Positions 54,220-63,036 are shown, counted from the stretch's first letter. The stretch: 64,000 nucleotides of DNA from DGNJ01 sp002388905 (GCA_036843405.1 DAITSJ010000005.1:62001-126000), one strand, 5' to 3'. The notes: a model not told the origin generated them from the sequence alone. A program made the numbers and translations.

Positions 54220-54980
54220 ATGACGCCTTTGAAAGTATCTGTGGTGTCTATTTTTTATTAAATTGAAATAAGGCACCTCTATAAGCGATCTAGGCTTTCT
54301 GATTGGGCGTCAACTTGTAGTCGGTGGTATCGATGGAGCCGTGTTTGTGACAGGCCGTTATTAACGGGCGGGCCACTATGGCGAGGTTCAGAGCCACAGT
54401 GATCTGGTCCCGGTGAGGCGGGAATTCCGCTGAACTTTCTTGCCGTAGTAAGCTAGAAAAGGCGGAAAGGGGTTCCGCCGGGCCAGTGTTGGCGGTGGCG
54501 TACTGATTGGCATGGGTTATGCCTTTCCTGGAGGAGTCGCTGAATATGCGTTTGAGAGGATATCTCGCCGTCATCTTCGGCCGGTACTAAAAAAGGTTCG
54601 GGTTTGGAGAGCGGCAGCGGTGGCATGGAATGGTACTGACGATGCTGCACGTCTGATGTGGGCCACCGCCTTTCACGCCCACGTTGTTATCCCGCACTAT
54701 CTGGATGGCTGCTGGCTTAAGCGTCAAAGGTCGCGCGGCTGGGTGCCGGTGTCCGCGACTGAGCGGTTACGCTTACTGGCCCATATGAGGAATCACTAAC
54801 AAACAGGGCGGACGGATTGTTTTTGTGCTCATCGCTTGATAGTATTCCCGCTAGCAGGTAGGCCCGACCACTGGTGAAATGGCTTGCCAGGTGGTTGTTC
54901 GCAAACCCGGAAGACTCAGCGGCACGCCGGATGTTCGGTGTCGTTGGATGGGAAGCTGACAAAATAGGTAGCAAAAACAT
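54220..54980. other. 761-bp region without recognised gene, possible gene remnant
   Basis: No convincing complete gene. A minus-strand open frame (54290-54574, 94 codons) has a protein-like end (VALNLAIVARPLITACHKHG then IDTTDYKLTP), and an overlapping plus-strand frame (54512-54799) has nothing recognisable. The region could be a decayed mobile element or gene fragment, but I see no terminal inverted repeats or transposase motif. Confidence 0.4.
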
Positions 54981-55748
54981 ATGACTAAGCGCGTTGCTCT
55001 CGTCACGGGCGGTACCAGCGGTATCGGAGAAGCTGTTGTTCGAAAAATGTGTGAACAGGATATCGACGTGGTCTATACGGGTAGCAATACCGAGGCCGCA
55101 GAACGGATTTCCGCTTCCACGGGAGCCCAATTTGTAAAGCACGATGTCAGGGATGAAGATGGATGGCAGCAGGTCGTCGCCACCGTCAGGAAGAAAGGCC
55201 GTCTCGATATTGTTTTTGCCAATGCCGGCGTCAATTCGGGGGACGCGGATATCGAGAATATCTCGGTGTCGGACTGGCGCAATGTTCTCGATATCAACTG
55301 CACGGGGGCCATGCTGACGTGTAAGAACGCCATCGCCGTGATGAAGGACAACCCCAAGGATGTAACCGGCTCGATTATCGTCAATTCTTCGGTCGTGGGC
55401 CTTTTCGGCCTGCCGGATGATGTGGCCTATACCACCAGCAAGGGTGCGGTGGGTTCGCTGACAAAGTCGGTTGCGGTTTATTGCGCACGGCAACAGTACA
55501 ACATTCGTTGTAACAGCATCCATCCCGGTATCGTGGAAACACCTAACATCCTCAACGCCATGCAAGAGTCCGGTGATGTGGAGGCTGCCCGTCAGTTTCT
55601 CGAAAGCGCGTCTCCCCTGCGCAGGCTTGGCAAAGCCGAGGAAATTGCGGACCTGGTTCTATACCTTGCGTCCGATAGCTCAAGCTTTATCACCGGCGCC
55701 CAAATTGTAATCGACGGTGGTGCAACGGCGGGTTTTTCCGGCGTATAA
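54981..55748 (+). CDS. Short-chain dehydrogenase/reductase (FabG-like)
   Basis: This 255-residue classical SDR has VALVTGGTSGIGEAVVRKM, FANAGVNSGDADIEN in place of NNAG, DINCTGAMLTCKNAI, Ser in IVNSSVVGLFG and Tyr/Lys in YTTSKGAVGSLTKS, ending GAQIVIDGGATAGFSGV. The residue after beta-2 is Ser (YTGSNTEA), leaving cofactor preference open. The upstream AGGT is weak and about 11 bases from the ATG. It is the third of four plus-strand SDRs in this region. Confidence 0.87.
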   Translation: MTKRVALVTGGTSGIGEAVVRKMCEQDIDVVYTGSNTEAAERISASTGAQFVKHDVRDEDGWQQVVATVRKKGRLDIVFANAGVNSGDADIENISVSDWRNVLDINCTGAMLTCKNAIAVMKDNPKDVTGSIIVNSSVVGLFGLPDDVAYTTSKGAVGSLTKSVAVYCARQQYNIRCNSIHPGIVETPNILNAMQESGDVEAARQFLESASPLRRLGKAEEIADLVLYLASDSSSFITGAQIVIDGGATAGFSGV

Positions 55749-55816
55749 GCGGGCAAATGCGTACATCATTGACGTCTTGGCTGTGAACGAGAGCGGCAGC
55801 TCTAATAAAAACATGC

Positions 55817-55845
55817 TTGACTGATTTTTTAAGATGTTGTATCTT
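55817..55845 (+). promoter_or_regulatory. Consensus-like promoter of the candidate small RNA
   Basis: TTGACT (55817-55822), 17-bp spacer, TATCTT (55840-55845). It is among the best -35/-10 pairs in the window and is located 220 bp ahead of the nearest start codon. Confidence 0.6.
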
Positions 55846-55851
55846 GTCTTT

Positions 55852-55963
55852 GTGCTCCACGCTATTGTGCCTGTTAACAGGTGAATTGCAGGGAGTGCCC
55901 TTTAAGTGTTCATAGCCTTTACATCCTGGGATTATGGGCCGCCTGCGGGCGGCTCTTTTTTCT
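55852..55963 (+). ncRNA. Candidate small RNA of about 110 nt
   Basis: The interval from the predicted start point to the end of the intrinsic terminator has no start codon with a good RBS and no long open frame. It contains a palindromic hairpin CCTGTTAACAGG (about 55870-55881) and ends in a GC-rich stem plus T-rich tail. It could instead be an attenuated leader of the downstream acyl-CoA synthetase gene. Confidence 0.4.
55938..55963 (+). terminator. Rho-independent terminator
   Basis: Stem GCCGCC (55938-55943) with GGCGGC (55948-55953), loop TGCG, then TCTTTTTTCT. It lies 100 bp before the acyl-CoA synthetase gene. Confidence 0.8.
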
Positions 55964-56064
55964 TTGCGGTGGTATCCTGGGGTCTTTACGCACTAATCGG
56001 CCTGCAGATGTTGTGAATAGGCCCTGAAACCTGGATGTCGCTTTGAGGCCGGTGGGGGTAAGCG

Positions 56065-57675
56065 ATGCAGACTCGAACTGAATACAAGAACCAGTACCGT
56101 AACCTGACCGTGGCCGACATGGCCCTGGCGAAAGCGCAGGAAAAGCCCGACGACGTTGCCATATTCCTGGAAGACGGCCAGCACATTACCTTTGGCGATA
56201 TTGTCGACGAAGGCTCGCGGCTGGCTGTCGCGCTGACAGAGCTCGGCCTCAGGGCGCGGGACGTGGTGAGCTTTCAACTCCCCAATTGGCGGGAAGCCGT
56301 TGCCCTTGATATCGCCTGCTCGCTCCTTGACCTGGTTATCAACCCCATCATTCCCATTTACCGGGACCGGGAGCTGACCTTCATCCTGAAGGATGCGGCG
56401 ACAAAGGCACTGTTCATTCCCCATCTATTCAGGAAGTTCGATTATCCGGAGATGATTCGCCGGCTTCGCCCAGAACTGCCCGATCTCGGTCAGGTCATCG
56501 TCGTTGGCGGTGATAAGCCTCCAGCCGATATGCTCTCCTACGGGCAATTGGTGAGGGATGCGGATCCGTCGACCCTGAAAAGAGGGCGGGTTGATCCCGA
56601 TCGCACCAAAATTGTTATGTACACCTCTGGCACTACCGGACGGGCCAAGGCTGTCCTGCACAGCCACAACACCTTGACCCGCGCCCTGGACAACGGCTGT
56701 GAAGCCTGGGAGCTGGGAAAGGACGACATTATGTTGATGCCCTCGCCGGTAACCCACATCACCGGGTTTGCCAATGGCATTGAGCTACCCTTTTTTTCCG
56801 AAGCCAAAGCCGCTTTTATGGAGCGCTGGGAAGTGAGCCAGGCCATGGACTACATTTCCCGAATTGGCGCCACGGCCTGCATCAGCGCGACGCCGTTTCT
56901 TCAGGAATTGGTTCAGTGCGCCGGGGATCGTGGTGAATCTCTCCCAACTCTGCGCCTGTTTGCCTGTGGCGGTGCCTCGGTGCCCCCGTCCCTGATTCGC
57001 GCCACTCACAGGACGCTTGAAAACTGTCGCGCGTTTCGTGTGTATGGAAGCACCGAGGCCCCCCTGGTGACAGTGGGGTTCCAGAAACCGGAAGAGGAAG
57101 CCCTGGCGGCCGAGACCGATGGCCGTTTTTATAACTGGGATGTGCAGGTCCAGGACGATGAAGGCAATTTTCTCCCGCTTGGCCGGGACGGAGAAATCGT
57201 GGTGCGGGGTGGCGCACTGATGCTGGGCTATGGCGACAGTGAGCAGACTCGCGAGGCCTTCACCGCGAACGGCTATTTCCAGACCGGCGATATCGGCCAT
57301 CTGACGCCGGAAGATGCACTTGTCATCACCGACCGCAAAAAGGACATTATTATCCGGGGTGGCGAGAACCTGAGCGCCAGGGAAATCGAGGATGTTCTCT
57401 ATGCTCATCCGGATATCCAGGAAGCGGCTGTCGTGGCAATGCCGCACGAGCGCCTGGGTGAGGGAGTATGCGCCTGGCTTGTTCTGCGCTCCGGGGCAGC
57501 CGGTCTTGACCTGGCTAGTCTCAAGCCGTATCTGTCCGAAAGTGGCCTGGCCAGGCAGAAGTGGCCGGAGCGGCTCGAGGTGACGGACGAGCTGCCCAAG
57601 ACGGCATCGGGCAAGGTTCGCAAGGATCAGCTCAGGAAGCGGATCCGTGAACAAGTTACCGGTCAGTCAAGCTAA
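56065..57675 (+). CDS. AMP-forming acyl-CoA synthetase (cyclohexanecarboxylate/fatty-acid type)
   Basis: This 536-residue ligase activates a carboxylic acid to its CoA thioester through an acyl-adenylate. The P-loop is MYTSGTTGRAKAVLHSHNTL. Motif II lies near FRVYGSTEAPLVTVGF, the hinge in FQTGDIGHLTPEDALVITDR, and the CoA and lysine parts in KKDIIIRGGENLSAREIEDV and LPKTASGKVRKDQLRK. The sequence resembles AliA/BadA-like and medium-chain synthetases; the acyl group cannot be read from it. It starts a run of same-strand genes (ThuA-like, two acyl-CoA dehydrogenases, SDR), consistent with CoA-dependent degradation of an acid side chain or ring. Confidence 0.92.
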   Translation: MQTRTEYKNQYRNLTVADMALAKAQEKPDDVAIFLEDGQHITFGDIVDEGSRLAVALTELGLRARDVVSFQLPNWREAVALDIACSLLDLVINPIIPIYRDRELTFILKDAATKALFIPHLFRKFDYPEMIRRLRPELPDLGQVIVVGGDKPPADMLSYGQLVRDADPSTLKRGRVDPDRTKIVMYTSGTTGRAKAVLHSHNTLTRALDNGCEAWELGKDDIMLMPSPVTHITGFANGIELPFFSEAKAAFMERWEVSQAMDYISRIGATACISATPFLQELVQCAGDRGESLPTLRLFACGGASVPPSLIRATHRTLENCRAFRVYGSTEAPLVTVGFQKPEEEALAAETDGRFYNWDVQVQDDEGNFLPLGRDGEIVVRGGALMLGYGDSEQTREAFTANGYFQTGDIGHLTPEDALVITDRKKDIIIRGGENLSAREIEDVLYAHPDIQEAAVVAMPHERLGEGVCAWLVLRSGAAGLDLASLKPYLSESGLARQKWPERLEVTDELPKTASGKVRKDQLRKRIREQVTGQSS

Positions 57676-57734
57676 CCGTTCCCGGAACGGTGTATCCCGG
57701 CGGACCGAAACAGTGAACAGCCAGAGAGCTTGCC

Positions 57735-58568
57735 TTGTCGATTATCGATTACCATGGCGATAAGAACATTCTGGTTTCGGTTAAGGGCCACCCTTATCCG
57801 AGGGATGCCTTTTTTGAGGTGTTTGAATCCATGGCAGGTATTGCCTATACCGCCGTGGAGCAGCCCGCCAGCCAGGTGTTTTTCCGCCCGGACCTGGCCC
57901 GGGACTACGATGCCTTTGTGCTTTACGATATGCCGGGAATCGATTTCAGCCGGCAGCCCCCCGATCTGGTAGCGCCCCCTGAGTCCTTCAAGGCGGATTT
58001 TCTGCGCTTGCTCGATCTGGGGCATGGATTTGTATTCCTGCATCACGCCATTGCCGCCTGGCCGGAGTGGCCGGAATATGCAGAGATCGTCGGTGGCCGG
58101 TTTCTCTATCTGCCCGGAACAGTCCGCAACAAGCCCTGCCTGGATTCCGGATACCGGCATGCCGTGCCATACCAGGCCAGAGTATTGCGCGGGCATCCCG
58201 TCACCGTTGGCGTCGATACATCGTTTCCCGTGACCGATGAACTTTATCTCTACGAGGTATTCGAAGACGAGGTCATACCGCTACTGTCAAGTGATTACGA
58301 CTTTGATCGGGACCATTTCTTCTCGGCCCGGCAGGCGGTGATGGGGAACCTGTACAGCAATGCCGGCTGGGATCATCCCCAGGGAAGTTCCTGCATCGGT
58401 TGGGTCAAGCACTATGGCAACAGCCCTGTGGTATACCTGCAGATGGGCGATGGCGTGGATGCCTATGAGAACCCCCATTTTCGTCGCCTGTTGAGCAACG
58501 CCATCCACTGGGTAGCCAGTGACGATGGCCGGCGATGGGCAAGAGAGCGCAATCGGGAAGGCAGTTGA
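57735..58568 (+). CDS. ThuA-like (class I glutamine amidotransferase fold) protein
   Basis: This 277-residue protein has an alpha/beta fold of the ThuA family (PF06283): ILVSVKGHPYPRDAFFEVFE, DAFVLYDMPGIDF, GFVFLHHAIAAWPEWPEYAE (conserved His-His and W-x-x-Y region), VGGRFLY and VTDELYLYEVF, ending VVYLQMGDGVDAYENPHFRR and NAIHWV. It starts with TTG at 57735; no nearby ATG fits. ThuA proteins occur in sugar-related operons with uncertain chemistry, so finding one between an acyl-CoA synthetase and acyl-CoA dehydrogenases is unexpected. There is no signal peptide. Confidence 0.8.
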   Translation: MSIIDYHGDKNILVSVKGHPYPRDAFFEVFESMAGIAYTAVEQPASQVFFRPDLARDYDAFVLYDMPGIDFSRQPPDLVAPPESFKADFLRLLDLGHGFVFLHHAIAAWPEWPEYAEIVGGRFLYLPGTVRNKPCLDSGYRHAVPYQARVLRGHPVTVGVDTSFPVTDELYLYEVFEDEVIPLLSSDYDFDRDHFFSARQAVMGNLYSNAGWDHPQGSSCIGWVKHYGNSPVVYLQMGDGVDAYENPHFRRLLSNAIHWVASDDGRRWARERNREGS

Positions 58569-58742
58569 GCGACCTGTTGCATGGCCTGTAACCAATCATC
58601 GGGAGGACATTGCAATATTGACGGGTCGACTTTAAAATAAACAGTCGTGCCTGTTTTGTTGTGTGTCTGGAGTGCGCTGGAGTGTGTCCCCGTCCTCTTT
58701 GCACAAGCAGGTAATGACCGAAAACATTCCGAGGCCATCTGA

Positions 58743-59930
58743 ATGGAAGAGCAAGAATTTCGAGACGAGGTCCGTCGATTCCTGGAAGACTCACTGACAC
58801 CGGAATTGAAGCGTGCGGGTCAGTTGATGACCAGCGTCTTTGCCGATTTCGACGCCACCATGGAGTGGCACCGGATTCTCTACGAAAAGGGCTGGGTCGC
58901 GCCGGACTGGCCGAAAGAATACGGCGGACCGGGTTGGAATATTACCCAGCGTTATGTCTTTCAGGAAGAATGCAAGCTTGCCAATGCACCAGCGTTGCTG
59001 CCAATGGGCTTGCAGATGCTGGGACCGATGCTGATCGGCTATGGCACCGAGGAACAGAAAAACTATTACCTGCCCAGGATACTCTCCGGCGAGGACGTCT
59101 GGTGTCAGGGTTACTCGGAACCGGGAGCCGGGTCCGATCTTGCCTCCCTGAGTACCAGCGCCGTTCGTGATGGCGATGATTACCTGGTTAACGGCTCCAA
59201 GATCTGGACCAGTTACGCACAGCATTCAAACCGAATTTTCTGCCTGGTGAGAACGTCGAAAGAAGGGCCTCCCCAGGCGGGCATCAGCTTCCTGCTTATC
59301 GACATGGACAGTCCCGGCATCAGGGTCGATCCCATCGTTGGCCTCGATGGCAGTGTCGAGCAGTGTCAGGTCTTCTTCGACAATGTCCGTGTCCCTGTCG
59401 CCAACCTGGTAGGCGAGGAAAACCAGGGCTGGAGTGTCGCCAAGTATCTGCTCGAATTCGAACGTGGGGGGCAGAATTTTACCGTCGACCACAAGAAACA
59501 GACGGCAAAACTGCACCGTCAGGCCCGAGCCGAACTGAATCCCGACGGCATTCCATGGATCGATGATCCGGTATTCCGCAATAAGATGGCCTCCGTGGAG
59601 GTGGATGCGCTGGCGCTCGAATACACCGAATTGCGCATCAAGGGGGCACTGGAAGCAGGTGCTAATCCCGGCGCGCTCTCCTCCCTGACCAAGGTAATGG
59701 GTACGGAAATCAGTCAGCGTTTCAATGAATTGAGCGTCGAAGTCATGGGCACCTTTATCACACCCTTTCAGCACGAGGCGCTACAACCGGATTTCGAGGG
59801 TGAAATCGTGGGCCCGAAGCACGGTCTCACCGTGATGGCCGAGTATATCAACAACCGTGCTTCTACAATTTATGGCGGAACAGCGGAAATCCAGCGCGAT
59901 ATCATTGCCAAGCGCGTCCTCGAGCTGTAA
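58743..59930 (+). CDS. Acyl-CoA dehydrogenase, large-subunit type (PimC/FadE-like)
   Basis: This 395-residue flavoprotein has an N-terminal helical domain (LYEKGWVAPDWPKEYGGPGW), the FAD/substrate block GYSEPGAGSDLASLSTSAVR, and a C-terminal helical domain ending NNRASTIYGGTAEIQRDIIA. The usual YEGT catalytic-glutamate position reads YGGT. It is followed after 19 bp by a shorter paralogue, an arrangement seen for heteromeric dehydrogenases of pimeloyl-CoA and of sterol side-chain degradation (FadE pairs). I infer one mixed enzyme that introduces a double bond into a bulky acyl-CoA. GAGG precedes the ATG. Confidence 0.9.
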   Translation: MEEQEFRDEVRRFLEDSLTPELKRAGQLMTSVFADFDATMEWHRILYEKGWVAPDWPKEYGGPGWNITQRYVFQEECKLANAPALLPMGLQMLGPMLIGYGTEEQKNYYLPRILSGEDVWCQGYSEPGAGSDLASLSTSAVRDGDDYLVNGSKIWTSYAQHSNRIFCLVRTSKEGPPQAGISFLLIDMDSPGIRVDPIVGLDGSVEQCQVFFDNVRVPVANLVGEENQGWSVAKYLLEFERGGQNFTVDHKKQTAKLHRQARAELNPDGIPWIDDPVFRNKMASVEVDALALEYTELRIKGALEAGANPGALSSLTKVMGTEISQRFNELSVEVMGTFITPFQHEALQPDFEGEIVGPKHGLTVMAEYINNRASTIYGGTAEIQRDIIAKRVLEL

Positions 59931-59949
59931 CCAAAAGGTCAGATCAACA

Positions 59950-61083
59950 ATGCATATCGAATATACCGACGAACAAAACATGCTCCGGGACAGCGTCGAT
60001 AAATATCTGCGCGACAATTACAGCTTTGAATCACGCCAGGCCGTGGCCAAGAGCGGCGAGGGATTCAGTGAGCAGCAGTGGCGCACCTTCGCGGAACTGG
60101 GCTGGCTGGCGATGACATTGCCCGAAGAGCACGGTGGTTTTGAAGGGGGCGCACTCGAAACCATGATTCTGTGCGAGGCTTTTGGTAAGCACCTGGTTCT
60201 GGAACCGTACATGGAAACCGTGGTGCTGACTGCCGGCCTTCTTCAAGAGGCCGGTCCGGATATTCATGAAAAATACCTGGCGGGAGTCGCTGAAGGGCGG
60301 GTTCAGGGAGCCCTGGCTGCACTGGAAGCCGGCCGGCAGTCTTCCCTCCGCCATGTCGAGACCCGGGCCGAATCCTGTGCGGAGGGTTTCAAACTGTCCG
60401 GGAGCAAGTGCACGGTCTTCAATGGTCCCGCCGCGGATGTCTTTCTCGTGACCGCAAGAACCAGCGGCGATGCGTACAGCGCCGAGGGTATCAGCCTGTT
60501 CGCGGTGGATGCGGGGCTGCCGGGACTCAGTCGTCGGGATTACCCGACCTACGACGGCCGGCATGCCAGTGAATTGTGGCTGGATGGTGTCACCGTGCCC
60601 GAGGGGGCTCTCGTTGGCGAACCGGGCAGGGGCTACCCCGTTCTGGAAAAAATAATCGATCGGGCACTTCTGGCCCTGAGCGCCGAGGCGGTGGGAGCGA
60701 TGGACTCTCTGCTTGCGGCTACGGTGGAATATACCAAGCAGCGCAAGCAGTTCGGCAAACCCATTTCCCGTTTCCAGGTGTTGAGACACCGAATGGCGGA
60801 CATGTTCATGGAAATCGAACTAACACGCTCCCTGATGCTGGCAACCGCCTACAAACTGGACCAGAACGCCGATGACGCGTCGGCCCTGGTTTCGGCCCTC
60901 AAGGCCAAGGTCGGCAAGTCGGGTCCGTTTGTGGGGCAGAACGCCATTCAACTGCACGGTGGCATCGGCATGACCGAGGAACTCAGTGTCGGCCATTATT
61001 TCAAGCGAATCGCGGTGATAGAAAACCTGTTCAACAGTCGTGACTTTCATTTGCAACGATATATGCGCCTGACCTGTGAATAA
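59950..61083 (+). CDS. Acyl-CoA dehydrogenase, small-subunit type (PimD/FadE-like)
   Basis: This 377-residue protein starts MHIEYTDEQNMLRDSVDKYL, with an ATG 19 bp after the previous stop. It has LGWLAMTLPEEHGGFEGGAL in the N domain, a reduced central region without the usual TEPxAGSD motif, and a C domain with QRKQFGKPISRFQVLRHRMA and AIQLHGGIGMTEELSVGHYF. The missing FAD-site motif fits a partner subunit that shares its cofactor with the preceding protein, as in heteromeric alpha2beta2 FadE complexes. A separate, independently active homodimer is less likely. Confidence 0.88.
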   Translation: MHIEYTDEQNMLRDSVDKYLRDNYSFESRQAVAKSGEGFSEQQWRTFAELGWLAMTLPEEHGGFEGGALETMILCEAFGKHLVLEPYMETVVLTAGLLQEAGPDIHEKYLAGVAEGRVQGALAALEAGRQSSLRHVETRAESCAEGFKLSGSKCTVFNGPAADVFLVTARTSGDAYSAEGISLFAVDAGLPGLSRRDYPTYDGRHASELWLDGVTVPEGALVGEPGRGYPVLEKIIDRALLALSAEAVGAMDSLLAATVEYTKQRKQFGKPISRFQVLRHRMADMFMEIELTRSLMLATAYKLDQNADDASALVSALKAKVGKSGPFVGQNAIQLHGGIGMTEELSVGHYFKRIAVIENLFNSRDFHLQRYMRLTCE

Positions 61084-61153
61084 CGGCCAGGTGATTTGAG
61101 CAGTCAACCCAGCCAGCGTGCTGAAACCAACGGTAAAACTCAGGAGTTAAAAA

Positions 61154-61915
61154 ATGGATCTGCAACTCAAAGGCAAAGTGGCATTGATAACCGGTTCAAG
61201 CAAGGGTATTGGCCTGGAAATGGCTCTGACCCTGGCCGAGGAAGGCTGCAACATCGGCGTGTGCGCAAGACATCAGGACGAGGTGGATGCCGCCGTTAAG
61301 GCGATAAGCGCCAAAGGCGTTAAGGCCCATGGCGATGTGGTCGATATCACTGACTCCCAGTCCTACGAGTCCTGGATCGGCAATTGCGCGGATAAACTGG
61401 GTGGTGTGGATATATTCATTGCCAACGCCAGTGCTGGGGGCGCCGACACCAGTGAGAATGGTTGGCGGCAGAATTTCGAGACGGACATCCTGGCCACCTG
61501 GCGTGGTGTCAATGCTGTATTGCCCTACCTCGAGAAGTCCGATTGCCCCTCGATTATCACCATGTCGTCCACGGCTGCCCTCGAAGTCTTTGCCGGTCCC
61601 GTTCCCTTTGGGGCAATGAAGGCGGCGCTGCTTAATTACACGGGCAATCTGGCCAATGAACTGGCTCCCAAGGGGATTCGCGTAAATGCAGTCAGTCCCG
61701 GCCCAATATTCATCAAAGACGGTGCCTGGGACCAAATTAAACAGGCCGCGCCAGAGGTCTACGAGGGAACCCGAGACAGTATTCCCATGGGTCGGCTGGG
61801 TACGGCAGAAGAAGTAGCTAATCAGGTGGCCTTTCTGGTAAGCCCTCGCGCCTCTTTTACCACGGGCACCAATATTGTGATCGACGGCGGTTTTACCAAG
61901 CGTCTGCACTATTGA
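61154..61915 (+). CDS. SDR-family protein with catalytic Tyr replaced by Phe
   Basis: This 253-residue SDR has VALITGSSKGIGLEMALTLA and an Arg-containing VCARHQDE (NADP preference). Catalytic Ser is in IITMSSTAAL, and the helix with the Tyr-x-x-x-Lys motif reads PFGAMKAALL. Phe152 (codon TTT, 61607-61609) replaces the tyrosine while Lys156 stays. NNAG is NASAGG here. It ends GTNIVIDGGFTKRLHY. CAGGAG precedes the ATG. It follows the acyl-CoA dehydrogenase pair, so a role on a CoA intermediate is likely, but classical alcohol oxidation chemistry is doubtful. Confidence 0.85.
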   Translation: MDLQLKGKVALITGSSKGIGLEMALTLAEEGCNIGVCARHQDEVDAAVKAISAKGVKAHGDVVDITDSQSYESWIGNCADKLGGVDIFIANASAGGADTSENGWRQNFETDILATWRGVNAVLPYLEKSDCPSIITMSSTAALEVFAGPVPFGAMKAALLNYTGNLANELAPKGIRVNAVSPGPIFIKDGAWDQIKQAAPEVYEGTRDSIPMGRLGTAEEVANQVAFLVSPRASFTTGTNIVIDGGFTKRLHY

Positions 61916-62469
61916 GGATACGCTGGGTGGCCGTCATCGCAGAGAGCGGCCACCTTCAGCGGCTCGGCCAGTTCAAATCGTGTTAACGGCCAACCGGGTT
62001 ATTGTGGTGGGCGGTTTCGAAACGACTGTGGACCAGCAATCGGTGCTGCCCGCTGCAAACAACCTCCTGCCGTATCTTCCCTGGTTTAACACGGGCCGTC
62101 TCCAATGGCGCTAGGATAAAACTGCCGGCTCGTTTCAGGGGCAAGTGTTGCCACGGAAGAGCGCCACCTGCCCCTGGCCTGCCGCCGCCGGGAAGAACAA
62201 CGGGTACTTTGACCACCTCCAAATGAGCCCTGTTCTGAACGTCACCCGGATCCCACTTCAGGCGTTCATGGTTGCTGTCAAAAAAATTGCAGGTTCTGGT
62301 GAATTTACTTGAAGTCGGTGGGTCTAATCGGAAAGAAAGGTGTTTCCAGGAAAAAACGAATACCAACTAAGTAGTAAGACAAATAATGATTTGTGGCGGA
62401 AACAATCATAAAAATTCTCGGAATTATCCCCGGGGTATTTCATCAACGTGGAATGAATGAGGGCATATT
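61916..62469. other. Intergenic region without recognised gene
   Basis: A 554-bp stretch. A minus-strand open frame (61983-62366, 127 codons) contains LKWDPGDVQNRAHLEVVKVP but no family I recognise. It might be a gene remnant. No repeats or RNA features stand out. Confidence 0.4.
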
Positions 62470-63036
62470 TTGGCTTCTCGAAAAGTGTCTATGTACGGTA
62501 TCTCACGGATTGATGATTATCTTTATCGCACCCACGCGTGGCGGGTTAGCCTGTGTCGCCGCGGTAAGCGCTATGTCAGGAATTTTGCCGATAAGAAATA
62601 CGGCGGCAAAAGCAAGGCATTGCGGTCTGCGAAACAGTTTCGGGACGAACTGCTGGATAAATATCCACCATTGACCCGAAAGGAGTTCTCCATGAGCCCG
62701 AGGCAGAACAACAAATCCGGAATCACCGGTGTTTATTGTTACCCGAAGAAATACTGGCTCAAGGACGGTACAGAGAAAGAATGTTGGTACTGGGAGGCAA
62801 ACTGGCCTTTGGGTCCTGGCGAAAGTGCCAGGGCAAGATTTTCCGTAAACCAGTACGGCGAGGATATTGCCCGTCATATGGCCATACGTGCCCGGGAAGA
62901 GGGCATGAAGAAGGTGGAGGGTTTTTTCTGGGCTTCGGAAAAGGCTGTGCACCGGACGAAAGAAAAAGGCAGACAACGGTCGCCGGGAATGGATAGACGC
63001 TCCCGTTCGGCGAAAGCGTCTTCCAGGATTGCGTAG
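62470..63036 (+). CDS. Bacterial tandem AP2/ERF-domain protein
   Basis: This 188-residue basic protein has two AP2-like DNA-binding domains. The first (~8-60) reads YGISRIDDYLYRTHAWRVSL, then FADKKYGGKSKALRSAKQFR. The second (~78-155) reads KSGITGVYCYPKKYW, then WYWEANWPLG and RFSVNQYGEDIARHMAIRAR. Bacterial AP2 domains occur in homing endonucleases, integrases and stand-alone proteins. No nuclease motif is visible here. The start is TTG at 62470 with GAGGG six bases upstream; an internal ATG at 62491 is the alternative. Its tail is rich in Arg and Ser. The function is unknown. Confidence 0.75.
   Translation: MASRKVSMYGISRIDDYLYRTHAWRVSLCRRGKRYVRNFADKKYGGKSKALRSAKQFRDELLDKYPPLTRKEFSMSPRQNNKSGITGVYCYPKKYWLKDGTEKECWYWEANWPLGPGESARARFSVNQYGEDIARHMAIRAREEGMKKVEGFFWASEKAVHRTKEKGRQRSPGMDRRSRSAKASSRIA

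Larger units (their letters stand above)
55749..56064. other. Intergenic region holding a candidate small RNA
   Basis: A 316-bp gap. It contains the promoter, transcript and terminator listed separately (55817-55963). From 55964 to the acyl-CoA synthetase start there is only its RBS region (GGTGGGGGTAAGCG). Confidence 0.5.

Noticed and set aside
54512..54799. 95-codon plus-strand open frame
   Set aside because: It overlaps an opposing open frame, has no family similarity or RBS, and its composition looks random.
61983..62366. 127-codon minus-strand open frame
   Set aside because: There is no recognised family, no RBS and no neighbour support; it is kept only as a possible remnant in the gap description.
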